Positions 17,379-25,482 of a stretch of 45,801 nt of DNA are shown in pieces. The translations under genes were made by a program, and so were the position numbers. The stretch lies in NCBI GenBank assembly GCA_023228945.1, contig JALOAI010000033.1:1-45801 (forward strand), given 5' to 3'. Positions within the stretch are counted from its first letter, which is position 1, and the number at the start of each line of letters is the position of its first letter. Source of the DNA: Pigmentiphaga sp. (GTDB taxonomy: Bacteria > Pseudomonadota > Gammaproteobacteria > Burkholderiales > Burkholderiaceae_B). The notes beneath the pieces are model-generated. The model was not told the origin of the DNA. It did not search any database and saw nothing but the letters and a program-made list of their open reading frames with translations.

Positions 17379-18632
17379 ATGAGTATGCAGCAAGGCGCGG
17401 GCGCCGCCCGGGAAAGCGAGGGCACGACGGACACTCTCAGGGCACCGCAGGCCCTGGCCGGCGTCAGGGTCATCGAACTGGGCAGCCTGATCGCCGGGCC
17501 ATACGCCGGCAGCCTGCTGGCGCAGTTCGGCGCCGAAGTGATCAAGGTCGAATCGCCGCAGGGCGGCGACCCCTTGCGCAAATGGCGCGTGCTGCACGAA
17601 GGCACCTCGCTGTGGTGGTATTCGCAAAGCCGCAATAAAAAATCGGTCACGCTCGATCTGCGTCAGGCCGAAGGGCAGCGCATCGTGCGCGAGCTGGCCG
17701 CCACCGCCGACATCGTGGTGGAGAACTTCCGCCCCGGCACGCTCGAAAAATGGGGCCTGGGCTGGGAGCAACTGCATGCGGTCAATCCACGCCTGGTCAT
17801 GGTGCGGGTCTCGGGTTATGGCCAGAGCGGGCCGTACCGCGATCGCCCCGGCTTTGCCGCCATCGCCGAATCCCTGGGCGGCATGCGCAACCTGGCGGGC
17901 TATCCCGATCGGCCCCCCGTGCGCACCGGCCTGAGCATCGGCGATACGCTGGCTTCGTTGTATGGCACGATCGGCGCCTTGCTGGCGATGCATCACCTCA
18001 ACCGCAACGGCGGCAGCGGCCAGTTCGTCGATGTCGCGCTGTACGAAGCGGCGCTGGCCGTGACGGAAAGCCTGCTGCCCGAGCACACCTACGACGGCAG
18101 GCTGCGCCAGCGCGCCGGCGCCAGCCTGCCGGGCATCGTGCCGTCGAGCACCTATGTGTGCGCCGATGGCGGCTACATCATCATCGCCGGCAATGGCGAC
18201 GGCATCTTCAAGCGCTTGATGCGCGCCATCGGGCGCGAGGATCTCGCCGCTGATCCCGAACTGGCGCATAACGACGGCCGGGTGCGGCATACGCAGCGCA
18301 TCGACGACGCCATCACCGCCTGGACGCGCGAGCGTCCGCTGGAGCACGCGCTGGCGGTGATCAAATCGGCCGACGTGCCCTGCGACCGGATCTATACCGA
18401 AGCCGATATCGTGGCCGATTCCCAGGTGGAAGCGCGCGGCATGCTGGAACCTGCCCGGCTCGAGGACGGCACGGATTTCGCGATTCCCGGCATTGTGCCG
18501 CGCCTGTCGGCTACGCCGGGCGCCACGCGCTGGCTGGGGCCCGGCCTGGGCGCACACACCGACGAGGTGCTGGAGGCCCTGGGCTACGACGCCGCGGCCC
18601 GCGCCGCGCTGCGGGACCGCGAGGTGATCTGA
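17379..18632 (+). CDS. CaiB/BaiF-family (class III) CoA-transferase
   Basis: 417-residue CoA-transferase that moves CoA between an acyl-CoA and a free acid through an enzyme-bound aspartyl intermediate. Family marks are GVRVIELGSLIAGPYAG near the N-terminus, VVENFRPGTLEKWGLGW, and the catalytic aspartate D189 in TGLSIGDTLAS. The start at 17379 has GGAG 9 bases upstream; an ATG at 17355 would overlap parC. It follows parC by 4 bases with no visible functional link. The substrate is unknown; Burkholderiales carry many such genes for itaconate, succinate and aromatic acid activation. Confidence 0.92.
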   Translation: MSMQQGAGAARESEGTTDTLRAPQALAGVRVIELGSLIAGPYAGSLLAQFGAEVIKVESPQGGDPLRKWRVLHEGTSLWWYSQSRNKKSVTLDLRQAEGQRIVRELAATADIVVENFRPGTLEKWGLGWEQLHAVNPRLVMVRVSGYGQSGPYRDRPGFAAIAESLGGMRNLAGYPDRPPVRTGLSIGDTLASLYGTIGALLAMHHLNRNGGSGQFVDVALYEAALAVTESLLPEHTYDGRLRQRAGASLPGIVPSSTYVCADGGYIIIAGNGDGIFKRLMRAIGREDLAADPELAHNDGRVRHTQRIDDAITAWTRERPLEHALAVIKSADVPCDRIYTEADIVADSQVEARGMLEPARLEDGTDFAIPGIVPRLSATPGATRWLGPGLGAHTDEVLEALGYDAAARAALRDREVI

Positions 18633-18660
18633 GCGCGTGGCCGTCGATCACCGAGGTTGC

Positions 18661-20061
18661 TCAAGCCACGCCATTGAGCCGGATGCACTTGCCGAAGTAC
18701 TCCAGACTGCGCTTCGGAATGCGCGTTAGCGATGGCTGATCGATATGGATCAGGCCGAAGCGTTTTTGCAGGCCGAGCACCCACTCCCAATTGTCGGTCG
18801 ACGACCAATAGATCATCCCCTTGAGCTTGACCCCTTGCTGATAGGCGGCGTGGGCGGCCCGCATGTAGCCCTGCATGTACTGGATACGCAGCGGATCTTC
18901 AACCCAGCCATCTTTTGGAGCTGCCTCTGCCACGGGAAAGCCGAACTCGGTGGCGATGATGTCGGGGGCGCCGTAGTCCTGGTGCGCCTTCAGGAGCACC
19001 TTGGTGTAAGTGTCGGGATCGTAGGGTAGCTCTTCGGTCCTGGCGAGCTCGGCGGGAGGTTCCACCAGCGTAATGCCCAACGGCGACTCGGGATCGGCCT
19101 TGACGAAGGAGCGGGAGTAGAAGTTCAGGCCGAAGAAGTCGGGCTTGACCGCGATCGCTTCCATGTCGCCGTTCTGGATGTAAGGTTCCACCAGCGGCTG
19201 CACGAGTTCGGGATAGCCGAGCCCGTAGGCGGGGCGGGGCACGGCGTCGTTCCACAGGGCGTCGACCAGGCTGGCGGCTTGTCTGTCTTCCGCTGTGCCC
19301 GAGGGCGCTTCGAACGGCATGATATTGAAGGCGGAGGAAATTCGAGTACCGGAGTGCGTGTTGGCCCGGATCGCCGCCAGCGCTCTACCATGGGCGAGGT
19401 TGACATGGTGGAGGGCCGCGCCCATATAGCGCCGCGAGCGGTAGCCTGGAGCGAACACGCCCTGCCCGTAGCCGAAGATGGGGATGACGCCCGGTTCGTT
19501 GAACAGCAGCCAGGTGTTCGCCCGGTCGCCCACCAGGCGCGCCATGATCTCGGCATAGTCGGCCATCTTGCGGCTGACGTCGCGGTCGAGGAAGTCGCCC
19601 GCCCAGAGCGGCATATCCCAATGGAACAAGGTCGGGATCGGTTCCAGGCCATGTTCCAGCATGGCGTCGATCATGCGGTCGTAGTGGTCCATGCCCCGCG
19701 CGTTTGGCGCGCCGGCGGTTTCCGGCTGGATGCGCGGCCAGGCGAACGAAAATCGGAAGGCCTTGACCCCGGCGGCCTGGAGCAGCTTGAATTCGTCGAG
19801 ATAGCGGGTCTCGAACTCCGTGTTGCGGACGTTGGTCGTGCCGTCCTTGGAGCCGCCGACGTTATCGATGAAGACATCCCAGTTGCTGCGCCCGCGATTC
19901 GCGCGGCTCTCTGTTTCACCCGCGGAACCAGCCACGCCCCATAGGAAATCCTGGGCAAAAGTGAGATTGTCGGCCCAGGCGAAACGTGGCACCAGCGGGG
20001 CCGCCGCCGCGGCGCTGATGCTCTGGAGGAAGGTGCGTCGGGAAAGAGGAAAAGATGGCAT
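18661..20061 (-). CDS. Tat-exported glycoside hydrolase family 1-like protein (copy A)
   Basis: 466-residue GH1 beta-glycosidase-like protein. The N-terminus has a twin-arginine signal (SRRTFLQSISAAAAAPLV, cleaved near FAWA), unusual because most GH1 enzymes are cytosolic. The barrel shows FLWGVAGSAGETES, RFSFAWPRIQP, HWDMPLW, the acid/base glutamate E189 in FNEP, the nucleophile E372 in IATEFG and the aglycone/glycone motif YWSSTDNWEW. The glycone-site Gln of GH1 enzymes (AYQxEG) appears as Glu49. The start at 20061 keeps the Tat motif near the N-terminus; a GTG at 20082 is also possible. It is paralogous to the gene at 22538-23944 and lies downstream of the AraC gene on the same strand. The substrate is unknown. 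Confidence 0.85.
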   Translation of the reverse strand: MPSFPLSRRTFLQSISAAAAAPLVPRFAWADNLTFAQDFLWGVAGSAGETESRANRGRSNWDVFIDNVGGSKDGTTNVRNTEFETRYLDEFKLLQAAGVKAFRFSFAWPRIQPETAGAPNARGMDHYDRMIDAMLEHGLEPIPTLFHWDMPLWAGDFLDRDVSRKMADYAEIMARLVGDRANTWLLFNEPGVIPIFGYGQGVFAPGYRSRRYMGAALHHVNLAHGRALAAIRANTHSGTRISSAFNIMPFEAPSGTAEDRQAASLVDALWNDAVPRPAYGLGYPELVQPLVEPYIQNGDMEAIAVKPDFFGLNFYSRSFVKADPESPLGITLVEPPAELARTEELPYDPDTYTKVLLKAHQDYGAPDIIATEFGFPVAEAAPKDGWVEDPLRIQYMQGYMRAAHAAYQQGVKLKGMIYWSSTDNWEWVLGLQKRFGLIHIDQPSLTRIPKRSLEYFGKCIRLNGVA

Positions 20062-20085
20062 CAGGTCGCTCGTCGTAAACACGGC

Positions 20086-20129
20086 GGAGCCGTAGGCTCC
20101 AGGAGGTGAGTGGTATCTTCCTGATCATA
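20086..20129 (-). promoter_or_regulatory. Candidate leader/promoter of GH1 copy A
   Basis: On the minus strand a TATGAT -10-like hexamer (20129-20124) with no good -35 is followed by a small hairpin, GGAGCC (20100-20095) pairing with GGCTCC (20091-20086). A promoter lacking a -35 fits activation by the neighbouring AraC protein, but no operator was identified. Confidence 0.25.
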
Positions 20130-20245
20130 GTGAATGTACCGACTTTAATCCACGTGGCGACGGGCGGATCTTTCCCAAATGTGGGGCGTTTTTGTCCCGT
20201 CCGATGTCGGGGCGCCGCCGGGGCCGCTGCGAGGCCTGCGGGCGT

Positions 20246-20284
20246 AGGCGCCGGCGCCTGCCTCGCCGACATGGCCATGTCGGC
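20246..20284. repeat. Two adjacent perfect palindromes between araC-like gene and GH1 copy A
   Basis: AGGCGCCGGCGCCT (20246-20259) is a perfect 14-bp palindrome. Five bases later 20265-20284 is a perfect 20-bp palindrome centred on ATGGCCAT with arms GCCGAC/GTCGGC. Neither is followed by a T-run. They lie 16-55 bases past the AraC stop. They could be a weak terminator, an mRNA-stabilising element or protein-binding sites. Confidence 0.6.
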
Positions 20285-20300
20285 CGCGCACCGTCTGGTT

Positions 20301-21326
20301 TCAGCGGCTGCCGTTGGCGGACGGGATGCGCGCGGCGACGTAGCGATGAAACAGGATTGAGGAGTCCGAACCGCCCGGCATGGCGTCCTGCAGGCCGCGC
20401 AGTTCTTTGGGAGCGATACCGAACCGTTCCTGGAAAAAGCGTGAAAACTGCGCCCGGCTCGAGAATCCGCAGCGGTAGGCGAGCTCCTTCAGCGGCTTGG
20501 GCGGATTGCGCCTGTCAAGGATCATGCGGTACGCCAGATCCAGCCGCTTGTTCCGGATCAGGCACGCCACGCCTTTGTCGGGCTCGAACGCGCGGTACAG
20601 ATGGGAGTGCGACAGCCTGAAGTGTTGCAAGATGGCTTTGGGCCCCAGCGCGGGGTCGGTAAGATGGCGGTCGATGTACTCGAGGATGCGCTGTCGCATC
20701 GACAAGTTGATGGCCATGTACTGCTCATGCGTCAGGGGGGCGCCGTTCAAGGCCGCGTTCACGAGCATTACCAGCGATTCCTGCACGCCCGGCATGGCGT
20801 GAGGTTCGAGTTCGTCGAGCAGGCCGTCGAGCGACACAATGAAATCAAAGAGCAGCCGGTTGATGGCGACGTTGCCTGGCAATACCACACCGTGCAGATT
20901 CTTCGCCGCCCAGGCCTTGCCGAGTTCCTGGCGCGGGATGACGACGGTAATCCGGGAGCCGGCTTCCTTCAGGCTGTTCAGCGGACGGGCCAGATCCAGC
21001 AGGAACAGGTCGCCGGGCCGGGCGTGCAGATTCCTGCCGGCGAAGTCTCCGCGGTACTCTCCGGCCACGATCAACTGGAGCAGATAAAAGTCGAGGTCGG
21101 TGCAGGCGATCAGGCTGGGCGTGCGCCGGCAATACTGCCGGTTGAACGTGGTGTTGCCCAGCACCATGCTGCCGAACAGACGTGAACGCACCGACCCCGA
21201 CATGCCACTGGCGTCGTTGGAGTCGGTCGGCGATACTTCATAGAGCAGGGACGACGTCTCGCGCCAGAAATCGTCGCGTATCGACTCCTCGACCATGTCG
21301 GTCGAGAGGTAAAGAGCTCCTTTCAT
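20301..21326 (-). CDS. AraC-family transcriptional regulator
   Basis: 341-residue regulator. The N-terminal two thirds (about 1-210) resembles the AraC_binding_2 ligand domain (GSMVLGNTTFNRQYCRRTP, YLLQLIVAGEYRGDFAGR, ARPGDLFLLDLARP). The C-terminal ~100 residues form the double helix-turn-helix: ILEYIDRHLTDPALGPKAIL, FRLSHSHLYRAFEPDKGV and LAYRCGFSSRAQFSRFFQERFG. GGAG lies about 9 bases before the ATG. It sits between the outer-membrane gene (36 bases upstream) and GH1 copy A, so it probably controls this glycosidase cluster. The effector is unknown. Confidence 0.92.
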   Translation of the reverse strand: MKGALYLSTDMVEESIRDDFWRETSSLLYEVSPTDSNDASGMSGSVRSRLFGSMVLGNTTFNRQYCRRTPSLIACTDLDFYLLQLIVAGEYRGDFAGRNLHARPGDLFLLDLARPLNSLKEAGSRITVVIPRQELGKAWAAKNLHGVVLPGNVAINRLLFDFIVSLDGLLDELEPHAMPGVQESLVMLVNAALNGAPLTHEQYMAINLSMRQRILEYIDRHLTDPALGPKAILQHFRLSHSHLYRAFEPDKGVACLIRNKRLDLAYRMILDRRNPPKPLKELAYRCGFSSRAQFSRFFQERFGIAPKELRGLQDAMPGGSDSSILFHRYVAARIPSANGSR

Positions 21327-21362
21327 GACGGCGGCTCCACGAAGGCATCAAGCCCTCCAGAC

Positions 21363-22541
21363 TCACAATGGCAACGAGAACGACAGGTAAAGCGCGGTGC
21401 CCTGCAGCCGGTTGCGGGCCTGGAACTCGCGCAGGATCTTCAGCCGGGCCTGTATGGGTGTTTCTCCTAACTGGAATGCATGGCTGGCCGTCAGGCCGAG
21501 GGCGGCTACGCGCCCACGGAACCCGCCCAATACTGCGCCGTCCCCGCTATCGTCGCTGATTTGCTGATGATAGTAGCCGATCGCCCCCAAGGTCGTGCCC
21601 GGGCCGCCGATGTCACGCGACACGGCGGCCTCCAGATGCCATTCCGTGCCGGTACGGTAGTGCGTCTCCCGGTTCTCGCCATTGAATGTGACGCCAGTCA
21701 CGGCCGATAAATCCCAGCCCTGCGCCGGGTTGTACCAAGTACCGGCCAGCGACAGATCCGCGCCCCAGCGATGAAAGGCGATATTGGCCATCGAGTCCTT
21801 GCGAAAGTGCCCGATGGGGATATTGATCGCGCCGATCAGGCTCCAGTGGGCGTGTCCGTTCTGCCAGCCCAGCGTGTCGGTTGCCACCGGATCGCCCAGC
21901 GTCGTGATGCGGCTGCGTGTTTCGCCGGAGTATGGGCCGAGCACGGCTTGCGCATCGACATCCTGGTGACCGAAGGGGAGGGTGAGCGCCAGGGCCAGCC
22001 GGCCGCCCAAGCCAGTGTAGGGCGTGGACCAGATCAGGGTCGGCAGATCGATCAGGGCCCTGGCTTTGAGGCCCACGGCGACCTGGCCGCCGGTGGGCAA
22101 CGCTTGGGACCCATCCGCCCGCGCGGTGTAGTAATAGAGGTCGTTCTGCAGGTAGAGGCCGGGCGGCGGCAGCACGGCCGCCATCGGACCCCTGGAGCCC
22201 AGCAGATAAAAGCTGGTGCCATTCTCCGAGGCGCCGGCTCCTGCCCCGGTCAGTGCCGCCGCGCCGATCGCCAAGGCGCCGATCCATGTCTTCGATCTGC
22301 ACCGGCTCCGTTGTCGTCGGGGCAGTCCGGTCGGCGTTCCGATTGCGCATGCTGATTTTTCGGAGCGCGGCTTGCGTCCACCCGGCGCGCAGGATGGATG
22401 GCCCTCCGGTCGCTTCGCGACTTCCTCCCCGAGGGAGGATTCGCGCTTGAGGCGGCTCGGCGCGTTAACGGTGCCCTCCGGTCGCTTCGCGACTTCCTCC
22501 CCGAGGGAGGATTCGCGCTTGAGACGGCTCGGCGCGCTCAT
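21363..22541 (-). CDS. Outer-membrane protein of the phenol-degradation MetA (SphA-like) family
   Basis: The C-terminal ~290 residues read as an outer-membrane beta-barrel of the Phenol_MetA_deg/SphA type: alternating strands, NGTSFYLLGSRGPMAAVLPPPGLYLQ at the start, WSLIGAINIPIGHF and GADLSLAGTWYNPAQGWDLS in the middle, and a terminal ALYLSFSLPL. A signal-peptide-like segment (TWIGALAIGAAALTGAGAGAS) precedes it. The only canonical in-frame start upstream is ATG 22541, which overlaps the GH1 copy B stop as ATGA. Starting there adds ~90 residues, encoded partly by two copies of a 64-bp repeat. Either the protein has an extended N-terminus, or the native start was lost or displaced when the repeats arrived; an ATG at 22350 is in another frame. 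Role: probably a channel for the ligands or products of the GH1 enzymes (inference). Confidence 0.7.
   Translation of the reverse strand: MSAPSRLKRESSLGEEVAKRPEGTVNAPSRLKRESSLGEEVAKRPEGHPSCAPGGRKPRSEKSACAIGTPTGLPRRQRSRCRSKTWIGALAIGAAALTGAGAGASENGTSFYLLGSRGPMAAVLPPPGLYLQNDLYYYTARADGSQALPTGGQVAVGLKARALIDLPTLIWSTPYTGLGGRLALALTLPFGHQDVDAQAVLGPYSGETRSRITTLGDPVATDTLGWQNGHAHWSLIGAINIPIGHFRKDSMANIAFHRWGADLSLAGTWYNPAQGWDLSAVTGVTFNGENRETHYRTGTEWHLEAAVSRDIGGPGTTLGAIGYYHQQISDDSGDGAVLGGFRGRVAALGLTASHAFQLGETPIQARLKILREFQARNRLQGTALYLSFSLPL
22401..22464. repeat. 64-bp palindromic repeat, unit 1
   Basis: Identical to 22473-22536 except for one base (63 of 64), with period 72. The unit holds the perfect stem TCCTCCC-CGA-GGGAGGA. 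It is read in frame on the minus strand inside the N-terminal extension of the outer-membrane protein gene. Confidence 0.9.
22473..22536. repeat. 64-bp palindromic repeat, unit 2
   Basis: Second copy, ending one base before the GH1 copy B stop codon. The 72-base period equals 24 codons, so both copies keep the downstream frame open, encoding APSRLKRESSLGEEVAKRPE twice. Without the reading frame it would be called a REP-like or terminator-type intergenic repeat. Confidence 0.9.
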
Positions 22542-23944
22542 GCAATGCCGTTGAGCTTGATACATTGCGCGTAGTAGGCGAGGCTGGCTTTGGGCGTGCG
22601 TTGCTGCGTGGCGCGGTCGACCTGGATCAGCCCGAAGGTTTTGGCGAAGCCCAGGGCCCATTCCCAGTTGTCGGTGGCAGACCAGTAATAGAGGCCGCGC
22701 AGTCTGGCACCTTGTTCGATGGCGCGGTGGGCCGCCTGCAGGTAGGATTTCAAGTAGGCGATCCGTTTCGGATCCCGAACGATGCCATCGACCGGCCGCG
22801 GATCGTCCAGCGGGAAGCCCGTTTCAGTCACGTAGATGTCGGGCGCGCCGTATTCCGTATGAATGCGCATGAGCATCTCGGTCAAACCGTCGGGTTCGAC
22901 CGGCAACATCTGCGTGCGGATGAACTTATCCGAGAAGCCGTCGACTTTAGGCATGAAGCCGAGCGGCGACTTGGCTTGCGCCTGCGCGTAGACGCGGGCG
23001 TAATAGTTCATCCCGATGAATTCCGGACGTACCGCAATGACCGCCATGTCGCCGGACCGGATGAAGGGCTCTACGAGCGGCAATACCCGTTCGGGATAGC
23101 CACGGCCGAACAACGGATCGAGCCACGCACGGTTCCAGAAGGCGTCGGCCATCTGTGCGGCCTGAGCGTCATCCCGAGACTCGGTCAGCGGGCGTACTGG
23201 CTGGAGGTTGATCGTGGTGGAAGCCTTGGCTCCTTTAGGCAGATTGGCGCGGGCCGCTGCCAGCATCAGGCCTTGTGCGAGGTTCTGGTGGTGCACCGCC
23301 GCACCGGCCGCCTCGGCCGACGCCAGGCCAGGCGCGTGCATGCCGAAGGCATAGCCGGCCGCCGCTACGCTGTTCGGCTCGTTCAGCGCCAGCCACAAGG
23401 GGATGCGATCGCCGAAGCGCCGCGTGAGAATGTCCGCATAATCCGCCAGACGCCGGGCCGCGGCGCGGTCACGGAAGTCGCCCGCCCAGATTGGCATGTC
23501 CCAGTGAAACATGGTGGCGGCGGGCTCCATGCCCTGGCGCAACATCTCGTCGATCATGCGGTCGTAGAGTGCCAGTCCCGCCTCGCTCGGCTTGCCGGGA
23601 CCGTTTGGCTGGATGCGCGGCCAGGCGAACGAGAAGCGGAACGCATTCACCCCGGCAGAGCCCAGCATGGCGAGGTCTTCCGGGTAGCGGCTCTCGAACT
23701 CGGTGTTGATGGCGTTGGTTGAGCCGTCGGCGATGTGTCCCTTCTGATCGGCAAAGACGTCCCAGTTGCTGCGCCCTCGGCCCTGACGGCTTTCCACCTG
23801 GGCGGCTGCCGACGCCACCCCCCACTTGAAGCCGGCAGGGAAGTCCGGCTGACCGCCGACCACCTTGGAGGGCAAGCAGGCCAGCGCACCTGAAGCGCTG
23901 GCCAATGTGATAAAACTCCTGCGCGAAACAGGTAGGCATTGCAT
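22538..23944 (-). CDS. Tat-exported glycoside hydrolase family 1-like protein (copy B)
   Basis: 468-residue GH1 beta-glycosidase-like protein, paralogue of the gene at 18661-20061. A twin-arginine signal SRRSFITLASASGA sits at the N-terminus. GH1 marks: FKWGVASAAAQVES (glycone Gln retained, unlike copy A), RFSFAWPRIQP, HWDMPIW, acid/base E189 in LNEP, nucleophile E374 in VTETG, and YWSATDNWEW. The start at 23944 follows an AGAG-containing stretch; the frame continues upstream to 24010 without a signal-like sequence. Its TGA overlaps the ATG of the outer-membrane gene (ATGA), implying coupled translation. Substrate unknown; periplasmic action on a plant-type glucoside is plausible but unproven. 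Confidence 0.87.
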   Translation of the reverse strand: MQCLPVSRRSFITLASASGALACLPSKVVGGQPDFPAGFKWGVASAAAQVESRQGRGRSNWDVFADQKGHIADGSTNAINTEFESRYPEDLAMLGSAGVNAFRFSFAWPRIQPNGPGKPSEAGLALYDRMIDEMLRQGMEPAATMFHWDMPIWAGDFRDRAAARRLADYADILTRRFGDRIPLWLALNEPNSVAAAGYAFGMHAPGLASAEAAGAAVHHQNLAQGLMLAAARANLPKGAKASTTINLQPVRPLTESRDDAQAAQMADAFWNRAWLDPLFGRGYPERVLPLVEPFIRSGDMAVIAVRPEFIGMNYYARVYAQAQAKSPLGFMPKVDGFSDKFIRTQMLPVEPDGLTEMLMRIHTEYGAPDIYVTETGFPLDDPRPVDGIVRDPKRIAYLKSYLQAAHRAIEQGARLRGLYYWSATDNWEWALGFAKTFGLIQVDRATQQRTPKASLAYYAQCIKLNGIA

Positions 23945-24104
23945 ATCGGTGTCTCTGTATTTGATGACGATCGGGGCCGGCCGCACGGACACGTGGCGGC
24001 ATCGAGCCATCGGGACATGGTCACCGATTCATGAGGCCAATTCGATATGCGGGGACAAAAACGACTGGATTATGGGAGAAATTCGGCCAAGTGTTGGCGC
24101 GGTA

Positions 24105-24731
24105 TCAACCGGCGCGGCTGGCGTCGATCTGGCTGCGTACCGCGGCGGTAAGGGCTGCCGCGGCACCCGGGGCGTCGATATCGGGCACGAGCAGGCTGAC
24201 TTCGCCCTGGCGATCGAACACGAAGACGCCCTTGCTATGGTTGACCACGTAGTTGCTGTCGCCGGGATTGGCCGGCTCGAGGATCTGGAACGACACGCGG
24301 TAGCGCCGGGCCAGGCGCTCGGTTTCGGCCGCGCTGCCCGACAGGCCGAGGGCCGAGGGATTCTGGAATGCTGAAACATAACGTTCGAGCATTTCGGGGG
24401 TATCGCGGTGAGGGTCGACGCTGATGAACAGCACGCGGATTTCATCGGCGTCGTCGCCCAGTTCGTCGGTGAGCTGGGCCAGGCGCGCCATGGTGGTGGG
24501 ACAGACGTCGGGACAATTGGCGTAGCCGAAGAACACCAGCGCGATATGGCCGCGCACGTCGTCCTGCGTGACGGTGCGACCGCCCGCGGCCTGCAGCGAG
24601 AATTGCAGATCGGGCAGGCGGTTCTCGATGCCGACGATCGGGCGGCTGGCGGGATCATCGCAGCCCGCCAGACCGAGTCCTAGAAGAATGGCCAGCGCCA
24701 GGGCGCGCCAGCCGGAGGGCGGGACCAACAT
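24105..24731 (-). CDS. SCO1/SenC-family copper chaperone-like lipoprotein
   Basis: 208-residue protein with a lipobox LAGC near residue 24, predicting a periplasm-facing lipoprotein. The thioredoxin-like fold carries the SCO copper/redox motif CPDVC in FFGYANCPDVCPTTM, ISVDPHRDTP, and the distal histidine in VVNHSKGVFV. SCO proteins deliver copper to cytochrome c oxidase CuA or act as thiol reductases. No oxidase genes are nearby. It begins 15 bases after the TetR stop, so the two are probably one transcript. Confidence 0.92.
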   Translation of the reverse strand: MLVPPSGWRALALAILLGLGLAGCDDPASRPIVGIENRLPDLQFSLQAAGGRTVTQDDVRGHIALVFFGYANCPDVCPTTMARLAQLTDELGDDADEIRVLFISVDPHRDTPEMLERYVSAFQNPSALGLSGSAAETERLARRYRVSFQILEPANPGDSNYVVNHSKGVFVFDRQGEVSLLVPDIDAPGAAAALTAAVRSQIDASRAG

Positions 24732-24746
24732 CGCAACGACTCCGGA

Positions 24747-25316
24747 TCAGTGAGGTTGGGAAACAGGTGCTTTCAGGCCATCGAGCAAAAACGACAGGAC
24801 GACTCGATTGACATCGGCATCGTCGAGGTGGCCGTTGTGCCGGGCTTCGGTGGCGGAGGTAATCAGGGCGCCCATGGCGTCGACAATCCAGCCGGCTGGC
24901 AGATCTCGGCGAAACTGCCCCTCTTGCTGGCCGCGCAGGAAAAACCGGGTGAGGCGTTCGTGCTGGTGGCGCCACTCGCGGTGGATTTCGTGGCGCACAT
25001 TGGGATCGCGACAGATGTTGCCCTGCTGGTGCAGCAGGAGAAACAGGTTGGCATGAGGGTGAATCGCCGTGATCAGGCGGGTCAGGACCTCGAGGACGGG
25101 GCCGTGATCGAGCGCGACCTCGGTGAAGATCTCTTCACAGCATTCGTGGGCGAGACGGTGCACTTGGTAGATGAGATCGTCGCGCGAGGCAACCATGCGG
25201 TGCAGGGTGGCGCGGCTCACGCCGATGGTTTGCGCCAACTGCTCCATCGACGCCGAGGGCTGAAGCACCAGGGCCTCGGCCAGAGCGTGAATCGGAAGGG
25301 GGCGGACGGCGTTCAT
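24747..25316 (-). CDS. TetR-family transcriptional regulator
   Basis: 189-residue TetR-type regulator. The N-terminal helix-turn-helix reads ASMEQLAQTIGVSRATLHRMVASRDDLIYQVHRLA, followed by an all-helical ligand domain. A perfect 18-bp dyad lies 26 bases upstream of its start (25342-25359), suggesting autoregulation. It is followed by the SCO1-like gene after 15 bases. The ligand is unknown. Confidence 0.9.
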   Translation of the reverse strand: MNAVRPLPIHALAEALVLQPSASMEQLAQTIGVSRATLHRMVASRDDLIYQVHRLAHECCEEIFTEVALDHGPVLEVLTRLITAIHPHANLFLLLHQQGNICRDPNVRHEIHREWRHQHERLTRFFLRGQQEGQFRRDLPAGWIVDAMGALITSATEARHNGHLDDADVNRVVLSFLLDGLKAPVSQPH

Positions 25317-25341
25317 GGGACTGTTGAAGATAGGCTAAGTC

Positions 25342-25359
25342 TGATACAGCATTGTATCA
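25342..25359. promoter_or_regulatory. Putative TetR operator
   Basis: TGATACA (25342-25348), spacer GCAT, then TGTATCA (25353-25359) form a perfect 7-bp inverted repeat in the upstream region of the TetR gene. On the minus strand TACAAT within it could be the -10 element, so binding would block transcription of tetR and the SCO1-like gene. Confidence 0.6.
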
Positions 25360-25482
25360 CCCGGCCCTCGGCGCCGAGCGGTTACAGTGCCGCTCGGCCT
25401 TGGGATCCAGGTCCGGGATGCTCTCTTCGCGAGATCAAAAGCCGGGAAGGCCGGGGCCGGGTTGGCGGGGCGCGCGGCTGAG

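Noticed and set aside
22401..22536. Possible CRISPR-like array
   Set aside because: There are only two copies with an 8-base spacer, internal palindromes and in-frame coding; no cas genes.
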